Shown in pieces: positions 56,859 to 64,000 of a DNA stretch of 64,000 nucleotides (position 1 is the stretch's first letter; each line of letters begins with the position of its first letter). The stretch covers positions 604,923 to 668,922 of the forward strand of contig NZ_CALGPC010000006.1 of assembly GCF_937960835.1 (NCBI RefSeq), read 5' to 3'. Below the pieces are notes generated by a model. It was not told the origin of the DNA, made no database searches, and worked only from the letters and a program-made list of their open reading frames with translations. The stretch is from an uncultured Ferrovibrio sp. (GTDB lineage: Bacteria > Pseudomonadota > Alphaproteobacteria > Ferrovibrionales > Ferrovibrionaceae). Both the position numbers and the translations under genes were made by a program.

Positions 56859-58340
56859 ATGGTCAAATCCTCGCATCCACAGTCGCAATCCGTCTCCATG
56901 GCCGATCTGCCGGCCCCCACGGCCGGTGAGCCGCTGGACGCCCAGTGGCAGCGCGTGCGTGCGCGCCTGCGCGTTTCCTTCGGCGATGCGGCCTTCAATT
57001 CCTGGCTGAAGCCGGTCGTGCTGGCCGATGAGGGCCTGGCGCAGGACGGCGATGTCCATCTGGCGGTGCCGACCCGCTTCATGCGCGATTGGGTCGCCAA
57101 TCACTACAGCGAGCGCTTGCGCGAGATCTGGCGCCTGGAAAATGCTGCGGTGCGCCGCGTCGTGATCCATGTCCGTCCCACCGGCGCCACCCAGGCGCCG
57201 CAGGCGAAGGTCGCAGCCGCCAACGAGGCGATGCCGGCAGTGCCACGCGTGATGACCTCGGATCGTGGCGCGCCGGCCATGCAGGTGCGCGAGATGGACG
57301 ATGTCGAACGTGAATTGTCCGCGCCGCTCGATCCGCGCTTCACCTTCGACAGCTTCATCACCGGCAAGTCGAACGAGCTGGCGCGCGCGGCCGCGCTGCG
57401 CGTCGCCGAAAGCCCGACGGTGACCTACAATCCGCTGTTCCTCTATGGCGGCGTGGGTCTGGGCAAGACCCATCTGATGCATGCGATCGGCTGGCATATC
57501 CGCCAGCGCTTCCCGGAGCGCCGCGTGGTGTATCTGTCGGCCGAGAAGTTCATGTATCAGTTCATCCGTGCCTTGCGCTTCAAGGACACGATGGCGTTCA
57601 AGGAGCAGTTCCGCTCGGTCGATGTGCTGATGATCGACGACATCCAGTTCATTGCCGGCAAGGAAAGCACCCAGGAAGAGTTCTTCCATACCTTCAACGC
57701 GCTGTGCGATCAGAACCGGCAGATCATCGTCTCCGGCGACCGCTCGCCGTCGGATCTGGAAGGCATCGAGGAGCGCATGCGCTCGCGTCTCGGCTGGGGT
57801 CTGGTGGCCGACATCCATCCGACCGATTTCGAGCTGCGGCTGTCGATCCTGCAGGCCAAGGCCGAGAAGAACGGCTTGACCAACATTCCGCAGGACGTGC
57901 TGGAATTTCTCGCCCGCCGCATCACCTCGAATGTGCGCGAACTGGAAGGCGCACTGAACCGCATCTCGGCCTATGCCAGCCTGGTCGGCAAGCCGGTGAC
58001 GGTGGCCTCGGCGCAGGAAGTGCTGCAGGACCTGCTCCGCGCCAACGACCGCAAGGTCACCATCGAAGAAATCCAGAAGCGCGTGGCCGAGCATTACTCG
58101 ATCCGCTTCGCCGACATGCATTCGCCCCGCCGGGCCCGCGCCGTGGCCCGTCCGCGCCAGGTGGCGATGTATCTGGCCAAGCAGCTCACCTCGCGCTCGC
58201 TGCCCGAGATCGGGCGCAAATTCGGCGGCCGCGACCACACCACGGTGATGCATGCCGTGCGCAAGATCGAGGAGCTGCGGGAGATCGATGCGGCCTTTGC
58301 CGAGGATATCGATTTGCTGCGCCGCAAACTGGAAAGCTGA
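56859..58340 (+). CDS. dnaA: Chromosomal replication initiator protein DnaA
   Basis: Opens the replication origin. Length 493 residues: N-terminal helicase-loading domain (about 25-105), linker, AAA+ domain with Walker A GGVGLGKTHL and Walker B VDVLMIDDIQFI, and C-terminal DNA-binding domain with GRDHTTVMHAVRKIE. ATG 56859 has a purine-rich GAGG upstream; an internal ATG at 56898 lacks one. Followed by a terminator before dnaN. Confidence 0.97.
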   Translation: MVKSSHPQSQSVSMADLPAPTAGEPLDAQWQRVRARLRVSFGDAAFNSWLKPVVLADEGLAQDGDVHLAVPTRFMRDWVANHYSERLREIWRLENAAVRRVVIHVRPTGATQAPQAKVAAANEAMPAVPRVMTSDRGAPAMQVREMDDVERELSAPLDPRFTFDSFITGKSNELARAAALRVAESPTVTYNPLFLYGGVGLGKTHLMHAIGWHIRQRFPERRVVYLSAEKFMYQFIRALRFKDTMAFKEQFRSVDVLMIDDIQFIAGKESTQEEFFHTFNALCDQNRQIIVSGDRSPSDLEGIEERMRSRLGWGLVADIHPTDFELRLSILQAKAEKNGLTNIPQDVLEFLARRITSNVRELEGALNRISAYASLVGKPVTVASAQEVLQDLLRANDRKVTIEEIQKRVAEHYSIRFADMHSPRRARAVARPRQVAMYLAKQLTSRSLPEIGRKFGGRDHTTVMHAVRKIEELREIDAAFAEDIDLLRRKLES

Positions 58341-58381
58341 TATTTTCGATTTTTTCAGTAAATCCAATAACTTGGACTAAG

Positions 58382-58409
58382 AAAAGGGCTGCCGGAAGGC
58401 GGCCCTTTT
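58382..58409 (+). terminator. Rho-independent terminator of dnaA
   Basis: AAAAGGGCTGCC (58382-58393) pairs with GGCGGCCCTTTT (58398-58409), one G-T wobble, around the tetraloop GGAA. The 3' arm itself ends in TTTT. It separates dnaA from dnaN. Confidence 0.85.
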
Positions 58410-58455
58410 GCATGCGCAAAAAGGGGTCAAATCCCTCGCGTACAAAGGGGGGGTT

Positions 58456-58464
58456 TGATATACT
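58456..58464 (+). promoter_or_regulatory. Extended -10 promoter candidate for dnaN
   Basis: TGA-TATACT fits the extended -10 form TGN-TATAAT with one mismatch. No good -35 is present, as often for extended -10 promoters. It lies between the dnaA terminator and the dnaN ATG, giving a leader of about 50 nt. Confidence 0.45.
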
Positions 58465-58520
58465 CTGCGGACTCGGCGGAAACCTGCCGAAATCAACAAA
58501 AACATGACCGGTTTCCAACC

Positions 58521-59639
58521 ATGAAACTCACCATCGAGCGCGCCGTTCTGCTGACCGCCTTGAGCCATGTGCAGAGCGTCGTCGAGCGCCGCAACACCAT
58601 CCCGATCCTGTCCAACGTGCTGCTGGAGGCCGAGGGCGAACGGCTGGCGTTGACCGCCACCGACCTCGATATCGCCGTGGTCGAGAAACTGCCGGCCAAG
58701 GTGGAGAAGCCGGGCGCCACGACCGTAGCAGCCCATACCTTCTACGACATCGTGCGCAAGCTGCCCGATGGCGCGGAGATCGAGCTGACCTTTGCTGCCT
58801 CCGATCAGCGCCTCGATCTGCGCGCCGGCCGTTCCAGCTTCAAGCTGAGCTGCCTGCCGAAGGAAGATTTCCCGGTCATGGCTGCCGGCGATCTGCCACA
58901 TAGCTTCCAGCTGCCGGCCGATCAGCTGCGCCGCCTGATCGACAAGACGCGTTTCGCCATCTCGACGGAAGAGACGCGCTATTACCTCAACGGTATCTAC
59001 CTGCATGCGGCCAGCAGCGCCGGCGTGCCGATGCTGCGCGCGGTGGCGACCGACGGCCATCGCCTGGCGCGCGTCGAAGCGCCGCTGCCGGCGGGTGCTG
59101 CAGGCATGCCGGGCGTCATCGTACCGCGCAAGACGGTGAACGAACTGCGCAAGCTGCTGGAAGGCGGCGCGGCCGATGTGAAGATCGAGCTGAGCGACAC
59201 GAAGATTCGCTTCACCTTCGGCGAGCTGGTGCTGGTCTCCAAGCTGATCGACGGCGCTTTCCCCGAATACGAGCGCGTCATTCCGCGCGACAACGACAAG
59301 GTGATGGAAGTCGACAGCAAGGCCTTTGCCGCTGCCGTCGACCGCGTCGCCACCATCTCCACCGAGAAGAGCCGCGCGGTGAAGCTGTCGCTCAAGCCTG
59401 AAGGCATCGAGCTGTCGGCCACCAGCCCGGATCACGGCTCGGCCTCCGAGCAGCTGACCGCGGCCTATAGCGCGGCTCCGATCGAGGTGGGCTATAACTC
59501 GCGCTATCTCCTCGACATCGCGAGCCAGATTGAAGGCGAGAATGCACGGTTCCTGCTGGCGGATGCGCTGGCGCCCACGCTCGTGCGCGATCCGAGCGAC
59601 GATGGCGCGCTGTATGTGCTGATGCCGATGCGAGTGTGA
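58521..59639 (+). CDS. dnaN: DNA polymerase III subunit beta (sliding clamp)
   Basis: Ring clamp that tethers the replicative polymerase. Length 372 residues, three clamp domains. Start ATG 58521 gives MKLTIERAVLL, the normal N-terminus; an in-frame upstream ATG at 58455 adds non-conserved residues and was rejected. C-terminus YVLMPMRV is the conserved clamp end. recF begins 1 nt after its stop. Confidence 0.97.
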   Translation: MKLTIERAVLLTALSHVQSVVERRNTIPILSNVLLEAEGERLALTATDLDIAVVEKLPAKVEKPGATTVAAHTFYDIVRKLPDGAEIELTFAASDQRLDLRAGRSSFKLSCLPKEDFPVMAAGDLPHSFQLPADQLRRLIDKTRFAISTEETRYYLNGIYLHAASSAGVPMLRAVATDGHRLARVEAPLPAGAAGMPGVIVPRKTVNELRKLLEGGAADVKIELSDTKIRFTFGELVLVSKLIDGAFPEYERVIPRDNDKVMEVDSKAFAAAVDRVATISTEKSRAVKLSLKPEGIELSATSPDHGSASEQLTAAYSAAPIEVGYNSRYLLDIASQIEGENARFLLADALAPTLVRDPSDDGALYVLMPMRV

Positions 59640-59640
59640 C

Positions 59641-60834
59641 TTGGTCAGCAGCGCGGTCTTAGTTGCGAATAACAGGTCGTTTGAAAACGCGGCGCAGGGC
59701 GGTACAGCCGTCCTCTCGCTGAGCCTGCGCGATTTTCGCAATTACACCGAGCTGCATCTGCGCCTCAGCGGCGCACCCGTAGTGCTGACCGGCCCCAACG
59801 GCGCCGGCAAGACGAATATCCTGGAGGCTCTGTCCTTCCTCAGCCCTGGCCGCGGCCTGCGCCGCGCCAAGCTGTCGGAGGTCAACCGCCATGCAGGCCA
59901 AAGCTGCTGGGCGGCGCATGCGGAAGTGGCAAGCGTCGTCGGGCCGGTGAGCATCGGCACCGGGCTTGCAGAAACGCCAGCCGGCGAGGAAGGCAGCGAA
60001 CGCCGTGTCGTGCGGATCAACGGCGAGCCGGCGGCGAGCGCGAACGGCCTGACCGAGTATCTGGACGTGGTCTGGCTGACGCCGCAGATGGACCGGCTTT
60101 TCGTCGACGGCGTTTCGACGCGGCGGCGTTTCATGGACCGGCTGGTCTATGGCCTGGATAGCGGCCATGCGCGGCAACTGGCCGCTTACGAGCGCGCGAT
60201 GCGCGAGCGCAACCGCCTGCTGAAAGCAGGTGGCGCCGATCCGGCCTGGCTCAGCGCGCTGGAAGGCCAGATGGCCGAGCATGGCGTGGCGGTGGCCGCC
60301 GCGCGGCGCGACGGTCTGGCGCGGATCGAAACCGGGATGACCCTGGCGACGGGTCCGTTTCCGCGCGCGCGGCTGGCGGCGCAGGGCGTGATCGAAGCCT
60401 GGCTGGAAGACATGCCGGCCTTGGCGGCAGAAGAGAAGTTCCGCAGCCTGCTGGCGGCCAAGCGCGGCATCGACCGCGAGGCTGGCGCTGCCACCGACGG
60501 GCCGCATCGCAGCGATCTGATGGTGTGGCATGCCGAGAAGGCGCAGGCCGCCGAGCATTGCTCGACCGGCGAGCAGAAGGCGCTGCTGATCGCGATCACC
60601 CTGGCGAATGCGCGATTGATCCGCGCGCGCCGGCAAAAGGCGCCGCTGATGCTGATGGATGAGGTGTCGGCGCATCTCGATGCAAGGCGGCGCACGGCGT
60701 TGTACGAGGAACTGCTCGCCCTGGGCGGGCAGGCATGGTTGACCGGAACCGACGAGGGCTTGTTCGACGACCTCGCCGGCCGGGCTGAGTTTTTCACGGT
60801 GGTCGATGGCGTAGTCACGCCGCGCCACGTTTAA
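59641..60834 (+). CDS. recF: DNA replication and repair protein RecF
   Basis: SMC-like ATPase that helps load RecA at gaps. Length about 397 residues. Conserved core LSLRDFRNYTELHL begins near residue 26, with Walker A LTGPNGAGKTNILEAL, signature STGEQKALLIA and Walker B LMLMDEVSAHLD. The only plausible in-frame start is TTG 59641, directly after the dnaN stop, so the N-terminal 25 residues are somewhat uncertain. Confidence 0.94.
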   Translation: MVSSAVLVANNRSFENAAQGGTAVLSLSLRDFRNYTELHLRLSGAPVVLTGPNGAGKTNILEALSFLSPGRGLRRAKLSEVNRHAGQSCWAAHAEVASVVGPVSIGTGLAETPAGEEGSERRVVRINGEPAASANGLTEYLDVVWLTPQMDRLFVDGVSTRRRFMDRLVYGLDSGHARQLAAYERAMRERNRLLKAGGADPAWLSALEGQMAEHGVAVAAARRDGLARIETGMTLATGPFPRARLAAQGVIEAWLEDMPALAAEEKFRSLLAAKRGIDREAGAATDGPHRSDLMVWHAEKAQAAEHCSTGEQKALLIAITLANARLIRARRQKAPLMLMDEVSAHLDARRRTALYEELLALGGQAWLTGTDEGLFDDLAGRAEFFTVVDGVVTPRHV

Positions 60835-60852
60835 TTTGAGGCAGTGACTGAT

Positions 60853-63303
60853 ATGAGCGAAGCAGTGGCACCGCATGACGGCCGTGATAACGGCAACAGC
60901 GAGAGTTACGATTCCTCCGCGATCAAGGTGCTCAAGGGCCTGGATGCCGTGCGCAAGCGCCCGGGCATGTATATCGGCGATACCGATGACGGCACCGGCC
61001 TGCATCACATGGTCTACGAGGTGGTCGACAACGCCATCGACGAGGCGCTGGCGGGCTATTGCGACGAAGTCTATGTCGGCCTCAATCCGGACGGTTCCTG
61101 CACGGTGCGCGACAACGGCCGCGGCATTCCGGTCGATATCCACCCGGAAGAGGGCGTTTCGGCCGCGCAGGTCATCATGACCCAGCTGCATGCCGGCGGT
61201 AAGTTCGACCAGAATTCCTACAAGGTGTCGGGCGGCCTGCATGGCGTGGGCGTGTCGGTGGTGAATGCGCTGTCGATCACGCTGGAGCTGCGCATCTGGC
61301 GCGGCGGCAAAGAGTATTTCATGCGCTTCCGCCACGGCGACCCGGAAGCGCCGCTGGCCGAAGTCGGCCCGGCTGTGGATGGCAAGCGTGGCACGGAAGT
61401 GACCTTCCTGCCTTCGCCGGAAACCTTCACTAAGACCGAGTTCGATTTCGCCACGCTGGAGCATCGCCTGCGCGAGCTGGCCTTCCTCAACAGCGGCGTG
61501 AAGATCGTTCTCGAAGATCTGCGCGGCGTCGAGCCCAAGCGCGTCGAGCTGCGCTACGATGGCGGCGTTGAGGCATTCGTCGCTTATCTCGACCGCAACA
61601 AGACGGCGCTGCACAAGCCGCCGGTGACCATTCGCGGCGAGCGTGACGGCATCGGCGTCGAAATCGCGATGGAGTGGAATGACGGCTATCACGAGACCGT
61701 GCTCTGCTTCACCAACAACATTCCGCAGCGCGACGGTGGCACCCATCTGGCCGGCTTCCGCGCCGCGCTGACCCGCTGCATCAACAATTACGCCAGCGAG
61801 AGCGGCATCCTGAAGAAGGAGAAGGTCACGCTGAGCGGCGAGGATGCGCGCGAGGGCCTGACCTGCGTGCTGTCGGTGAAGGTGCCCGATCCGAAATTCT
61901 CCTCGCAGACGAAGGACAAGCTGGTCTCGTCAGAAGTGCGTCCGGCGGTGGAAAGCCTGGTCAACGAAGTGCTGGCCGCGTGGCTGGAGGAACATCCGTC
62001 CGAGGCGCGCAACATCGTCGGCAAGGTGGTGGAAGCCGCTGCCGCGCGCGAAGCCGCCCGCAAGGCGCGCGAGCTGACGCGGCGCAAGGGCGCGCTGGAC
62101 ATCTCCTCGCTGCCCGGCAAGCTGGCCGATTGCCAGGAGCGCGATCCGTCCAAGGCGGAACTCTTTCTGGTCGAGGGTGACTCGGCGGGCGGTTCGGCCA
62201 AGCAGGGCCGTCATCGCGCCAACCAGGCCGTGCTGCCGCTGCGCGGCAAGATCCTCAACGTCGAGCGCGCGCGCTTCGACAAGATGCTGTCCTCGCAGGA
62301 AATCGGCACGCTGATCACAGCGCTTGGCACCGGCATCGGCCATGAGGACTTCGATCTGTCGAAGCTGCGCTACCACAAGATCATCATCATGACCGACGCC
62401 GACGTGGACGGCGCGCATATCCGTACGCTGCTGCTGACCTTCTTCTTCCGGCAGATGCGGCCGCTGATCGATGCGGGGCATCTCTATATCGCGCAGCCGC
62501 CGCTGTATAAGGTCAAGCGCGGCCAGTCGGAACGCTATCTGAAGGACGAAGCCGCGCTGGAGGATTACCTGATCAACGAGGGCATCGAAGGCGCAGTGCT
62601 GACCCTGCATGACGGCAGCCAGCGCGCCGGTCAGGATCTGCGCACGCTGCTTGATCATGCGCGTGTGGCGCGCGGCCTCCTGGATGCGATCGGCAAGCGC
62701 TACAATCCGTGGATCGTCGAGCAGGCTGCCATCCTCGGCATGCTGCAGGCCGATATCATGGCCGATCCGCAGAAGGCTGCGGAAGCCGCCGATGCGTTGT
62801 CGCGCCGCCTGAACGCGCTGACGCCGGAACTGGAACGCGGCTGGATCTGCACTGCCAGCGGCGACGGCACGCTGACGGTGAAGCGCAGCCTGCGCGGCTA
62901 TACCGAGACCTATGTGCTCGATGGCCAGCTGCTGCGTTCGGTCGATGCCCGCCGCCTCAACGACATGGCGGGCGAGATGCAGGCCACCTATCTGAAGCCG
63001 GCCGAACTGCGCCGCAAGGATGAGGTGCATGTGGTGCGCGGCCCCGTCGATCTGCTGGAGCGCGTGCAGGCCGCCGGCCGTAAGGGCATCACCATGCAGC
63101 GCTACAAAGGCCTGGGCGAGATGAACCCCGAGCAGCTCTGGGAGACCACGCTGGACCCCGAGGCGCGCAGCCTGCTGCAGGTCAAGATCGACCATGCGGA
63201 GGAAGCGGACAACGTGTTCGAGACGCTGATGGGCGATGTCGTCGAGCCGCGCCGCGACTTCATTCAGAGCAACGCGCTGAACGTGGCCAATCTGGATATC
63301 TGA
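60853..63303 (+). CDS. gyrB: DNA gyrase subunit B
   Basis: ATPase subunit of gyrase. Length 816 residues from ATG 60853; a GTG at 60844 would add three residues but sits only 2 nt from the GAGG site. GHKL ATPase domain (YEVVDNAIDEALAGY, DNGRGIPVD), transducer, then Toprim domain with EGDSAGGSAKQGR and DADVDGAHIRTLLLTFFFR; C-terminal YKGLGEMNPEQLWETT. Last gene of the dnaA-dnaN-recF-gyrB block. Confidence 0.97.
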   Translation: MSEAVAPHDGRDNGNSESYDSSAIKVLKGLDAVRKRPGMYIGDTDDGTGLHHMVYEVVDNAIDEALAGYCDEVYVGLNPDGSCTVRDNGRGIPVDIHPEEGVSAAQVIMTQLHAGGKFDQNSYKVSGGLHGVGVSVVNALSITLELRIWRGGKEYFMRFRHGDPEAPLAEVGPAVDGKRGTEVTFLPSPETFTKTEFDFATLEHRLRELAFLNSGVKIVLEDLRGVEPKRVELRYDGGVEAFVAYLDRNKTALHKPPVTIRGERDGIGVEIAMEWNDGYHETVLCFTNNIPQRDGGTHLAGFRAALTRCINNYASESGILKKEKVTLSGEDAREGLTCVLSVKVPDPKFSSQTKDKLVSSEVRPAVESLVNEVLAAWLEEHPSEARNIVGKVVEAAAAREAARKARELTRRKGALDISSLPGKLADCQERDPSKAELFLVEGDSAGGSAKQGRHRANQAVLPLRGKILNVERARFDKMLSSQEIGTLITALGTGIGHEDFDLSKLRYHKIIIMTDADVDGAHIRTLLLTFFFRQMRPLIDAGHLYIAQPPLYKVKRGQSERYLKDEAALEDYLINEGIEGAVLTLHDGSQRAGQDLRTLLDHARVARGLLDAIGKRYNPWIVEQAAILGMLQADIMADPQKAAEAADALSRRLNALTPELERGWICTASGDGTLTVKRSLRGYTETYVLDGQLLRSVDARRLNDMAGEMQATYLKPAELRRKDEVHVVRGPVDLLERVQAAGRKGITMQRYKGLGEMNPEQLWETTLDPEARSLLQVKIDHAEEADNVFETLMGDVVEPRRDFIQSNALNVANLDI

Positions 63304-63326
63304 GACCAGCTGCTGTGCGCGGAAGC

Positions 63327-63478
63327 AAAAACCGTCGGAATGGAAGCGAAAACTGGTCGCCTTTGAAATGATTACTGACTCTGGCTCCCGATTTCCTTAA
63401 TGAAATCAGACACAAAGCTACTACCGGTCGGCTGATTCAGGCGGAGGCCAAATCCTGACGTCAGATTCCGACGGTTTT
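63327..63478. repeat. 14-bp inverted repeats bounding a 152-nt segment
   Basis: AAAACCGTCGGAAT (63328-63341) and its exact reverse complement ATTCCGACGGTTTT (63465-63478) face each other across 123 nt. The right arm touches the stop of the phosphoesterase gene. Near the left arm is an imperfect direct repeat (GGAAGCAAAAAC at 63321, GGAAGCGAAAAC at 63342). The segment is less GC-rich than gyrB and has no convincing gene. It could be a small non-autonomous element or a paired terminator structure. Confidence 0.6.
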
Positions 63479-64000
63479 CAGCAGCCGCCCGGAAGCCCGA
63501 CCACGGTTTCCCTGTTAACGCCCATGACCTCGATGTTTCCAGCCGTTCGGCCGGTATATGCCTCGTGGTGGTGGCCATGGACGATTAGCCGGACCCCCAT
63601 AGCTTTCGCTAGGTCTCCAAGCTCCGGGAACCCGTGCCGATGGCTCTCCGGCGCATCATGAAGCACCAGGATATCGGCGGATTGGTCCCAGAGGCGCTCG
63701 TAGTCGCTCCAGAAGATGGAGGTTCTGTGTCGGATGGGGATTCCCTCCCGGACCGCCCCGGGCGCCCCTGTCACCGAAGTAAGGGCTGCCAACTCCTCGG
63801 GAGACCGAAATACTGGTTGGCCATGCAGGAGCTTTGGGTGCCAGATCTCCTCCCGGAAGATGCCCCCTAGGCCCGCAATCCGGATCCCAGCGATTTCGAC
63901 GACCCTGCCGTGCAGACTAAATTCCGAATTATATACTTGACTGAACAACCGCAGTCCTATAAGTTCCTGTTCAGGAGCTAAAGCCATGACTGACCTTTCT
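63478..64000 (-). CDS. Calcineurin-like metallophosphoesterase, N-terminus outside window
   Basis: C-terminal part of a metallophosphoesterase: DILVLHDAPESHRHG and LIVHGHHHEAY supply late metal-binding His residues, and GIRIAGLGGIFREEIWHP is a typical mid-domain block. The early ligands (D-x-H, GDxxD, GNHD) are missing. The frame stays open through ATG 63987 to the window edge (reading ERSV before the Met), so the gene most likely begins beyond 64000. An AAAGG before that ATG leaves a small chance that it is a truncated gene starting there. Confidence 0.75.
   Translation of the reverse strand, partial: ERSVMALAPEQELIGLRLFSQVYNSEFSLHGRVVEIAGIRIAGLGGIFREEIWHPKLLHGQPVFRSPEELAALTSVTGAPGAVREGIPIRHRTSIFWSDYERLWDQSADILVLHDAPESHRHGFPELGDLAKAMGVRLIVHGHHHEAYTGRTAGNIEVMGVNRETVVGLPGGC

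Noticed and set aside
59659..61746. 695-codon open frame antisense to recF and the start of gyrB
   Set aside because: Same reason: low-quality composition, no motif, and both sense genes are unmistakable.

Overview
The window is bacterial chromosome from a GC-rich alphaproteobacterium, most likely of a Rhodospirillales-like lineage (inference). The evidence is the rpsT / dnaA-dnaN-recF-gyrB neighbourhood, a coxB-coxA-ctaB-coxF-ctaG-coxC-DUF983-SURF1 oxidase operon, an alphaproteobacterial type glutamate-cysteine ligase, split TldD/PmbA, and ubiquinone genes (ubiA, ubiD). Coding density is high, and about 58 genes are supported. I found no tRNA, rRNA, CRISPR array, transposase or phage gene.

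Layout. 1-2507: end of a protocatechuate catabolic operon (pcaB truncated by the window edge, pcaD, pcaC). 2564-8026: RhlE-type RNA helicase, a uronate dehydrogenase-like gene coupled to an enolase-superfamily enzyme, a pirin, and a Clp-fold protease. 8177-14123: an alcohol dehydrogenase-gabD pair behind an FNR/FixK-like box, then a D-arginine dehydrogenase-like flavoprotein and a molybdopterin oxidoreductase. 14147-29008: cysQ-pmbA; an EamA-ubiD-adenylate cyclase-membrane protein-DUF488 run; ubiA, rsmE, glutamate-cysteine ligase; and a tldD-cysE-cytochrome c run. 29154-32540: a large multidomain signalling protein, divergent from the aa3 oxidase operon (32758-38974). 38977-50161: housekeeping genes (M32 peptidase, thrC, M16 peptidase, rnhA, thrB, ispH and others). 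50162-54966: a small accessory patch with a degenerate 10-bp repeat array, REP-like palindromes flanking a gamma-glutamyltransferase gene, and a fused CoA-ester monooxygenase/reductase. 55627-63303: rpsT, rhodanese, dnaA, dnaN, recF, gyrB. 63304-64000: an inverted-repeat element and a truncated phosphoesterase.

The most interesting locus is 29154-32757. It holds one polypeptide with PAS-PAS-HisKA-HATPase-PAS-GGDEF-EAL order. Its third PAS keeps the His and Arg of FixL heme-PAS domains at the FixL spacing of 20 residues, its GGDEF is degenerate (AADQF), and its EAL looks catalytically complete. It is divergent from the terminal oxidase operon, and the shared intergenic region carries an FNR/FixK-like box. 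I infer an oxygen-linked sensor that joins histidine kinase and c-di-GMP phosphodiesterase outputs.
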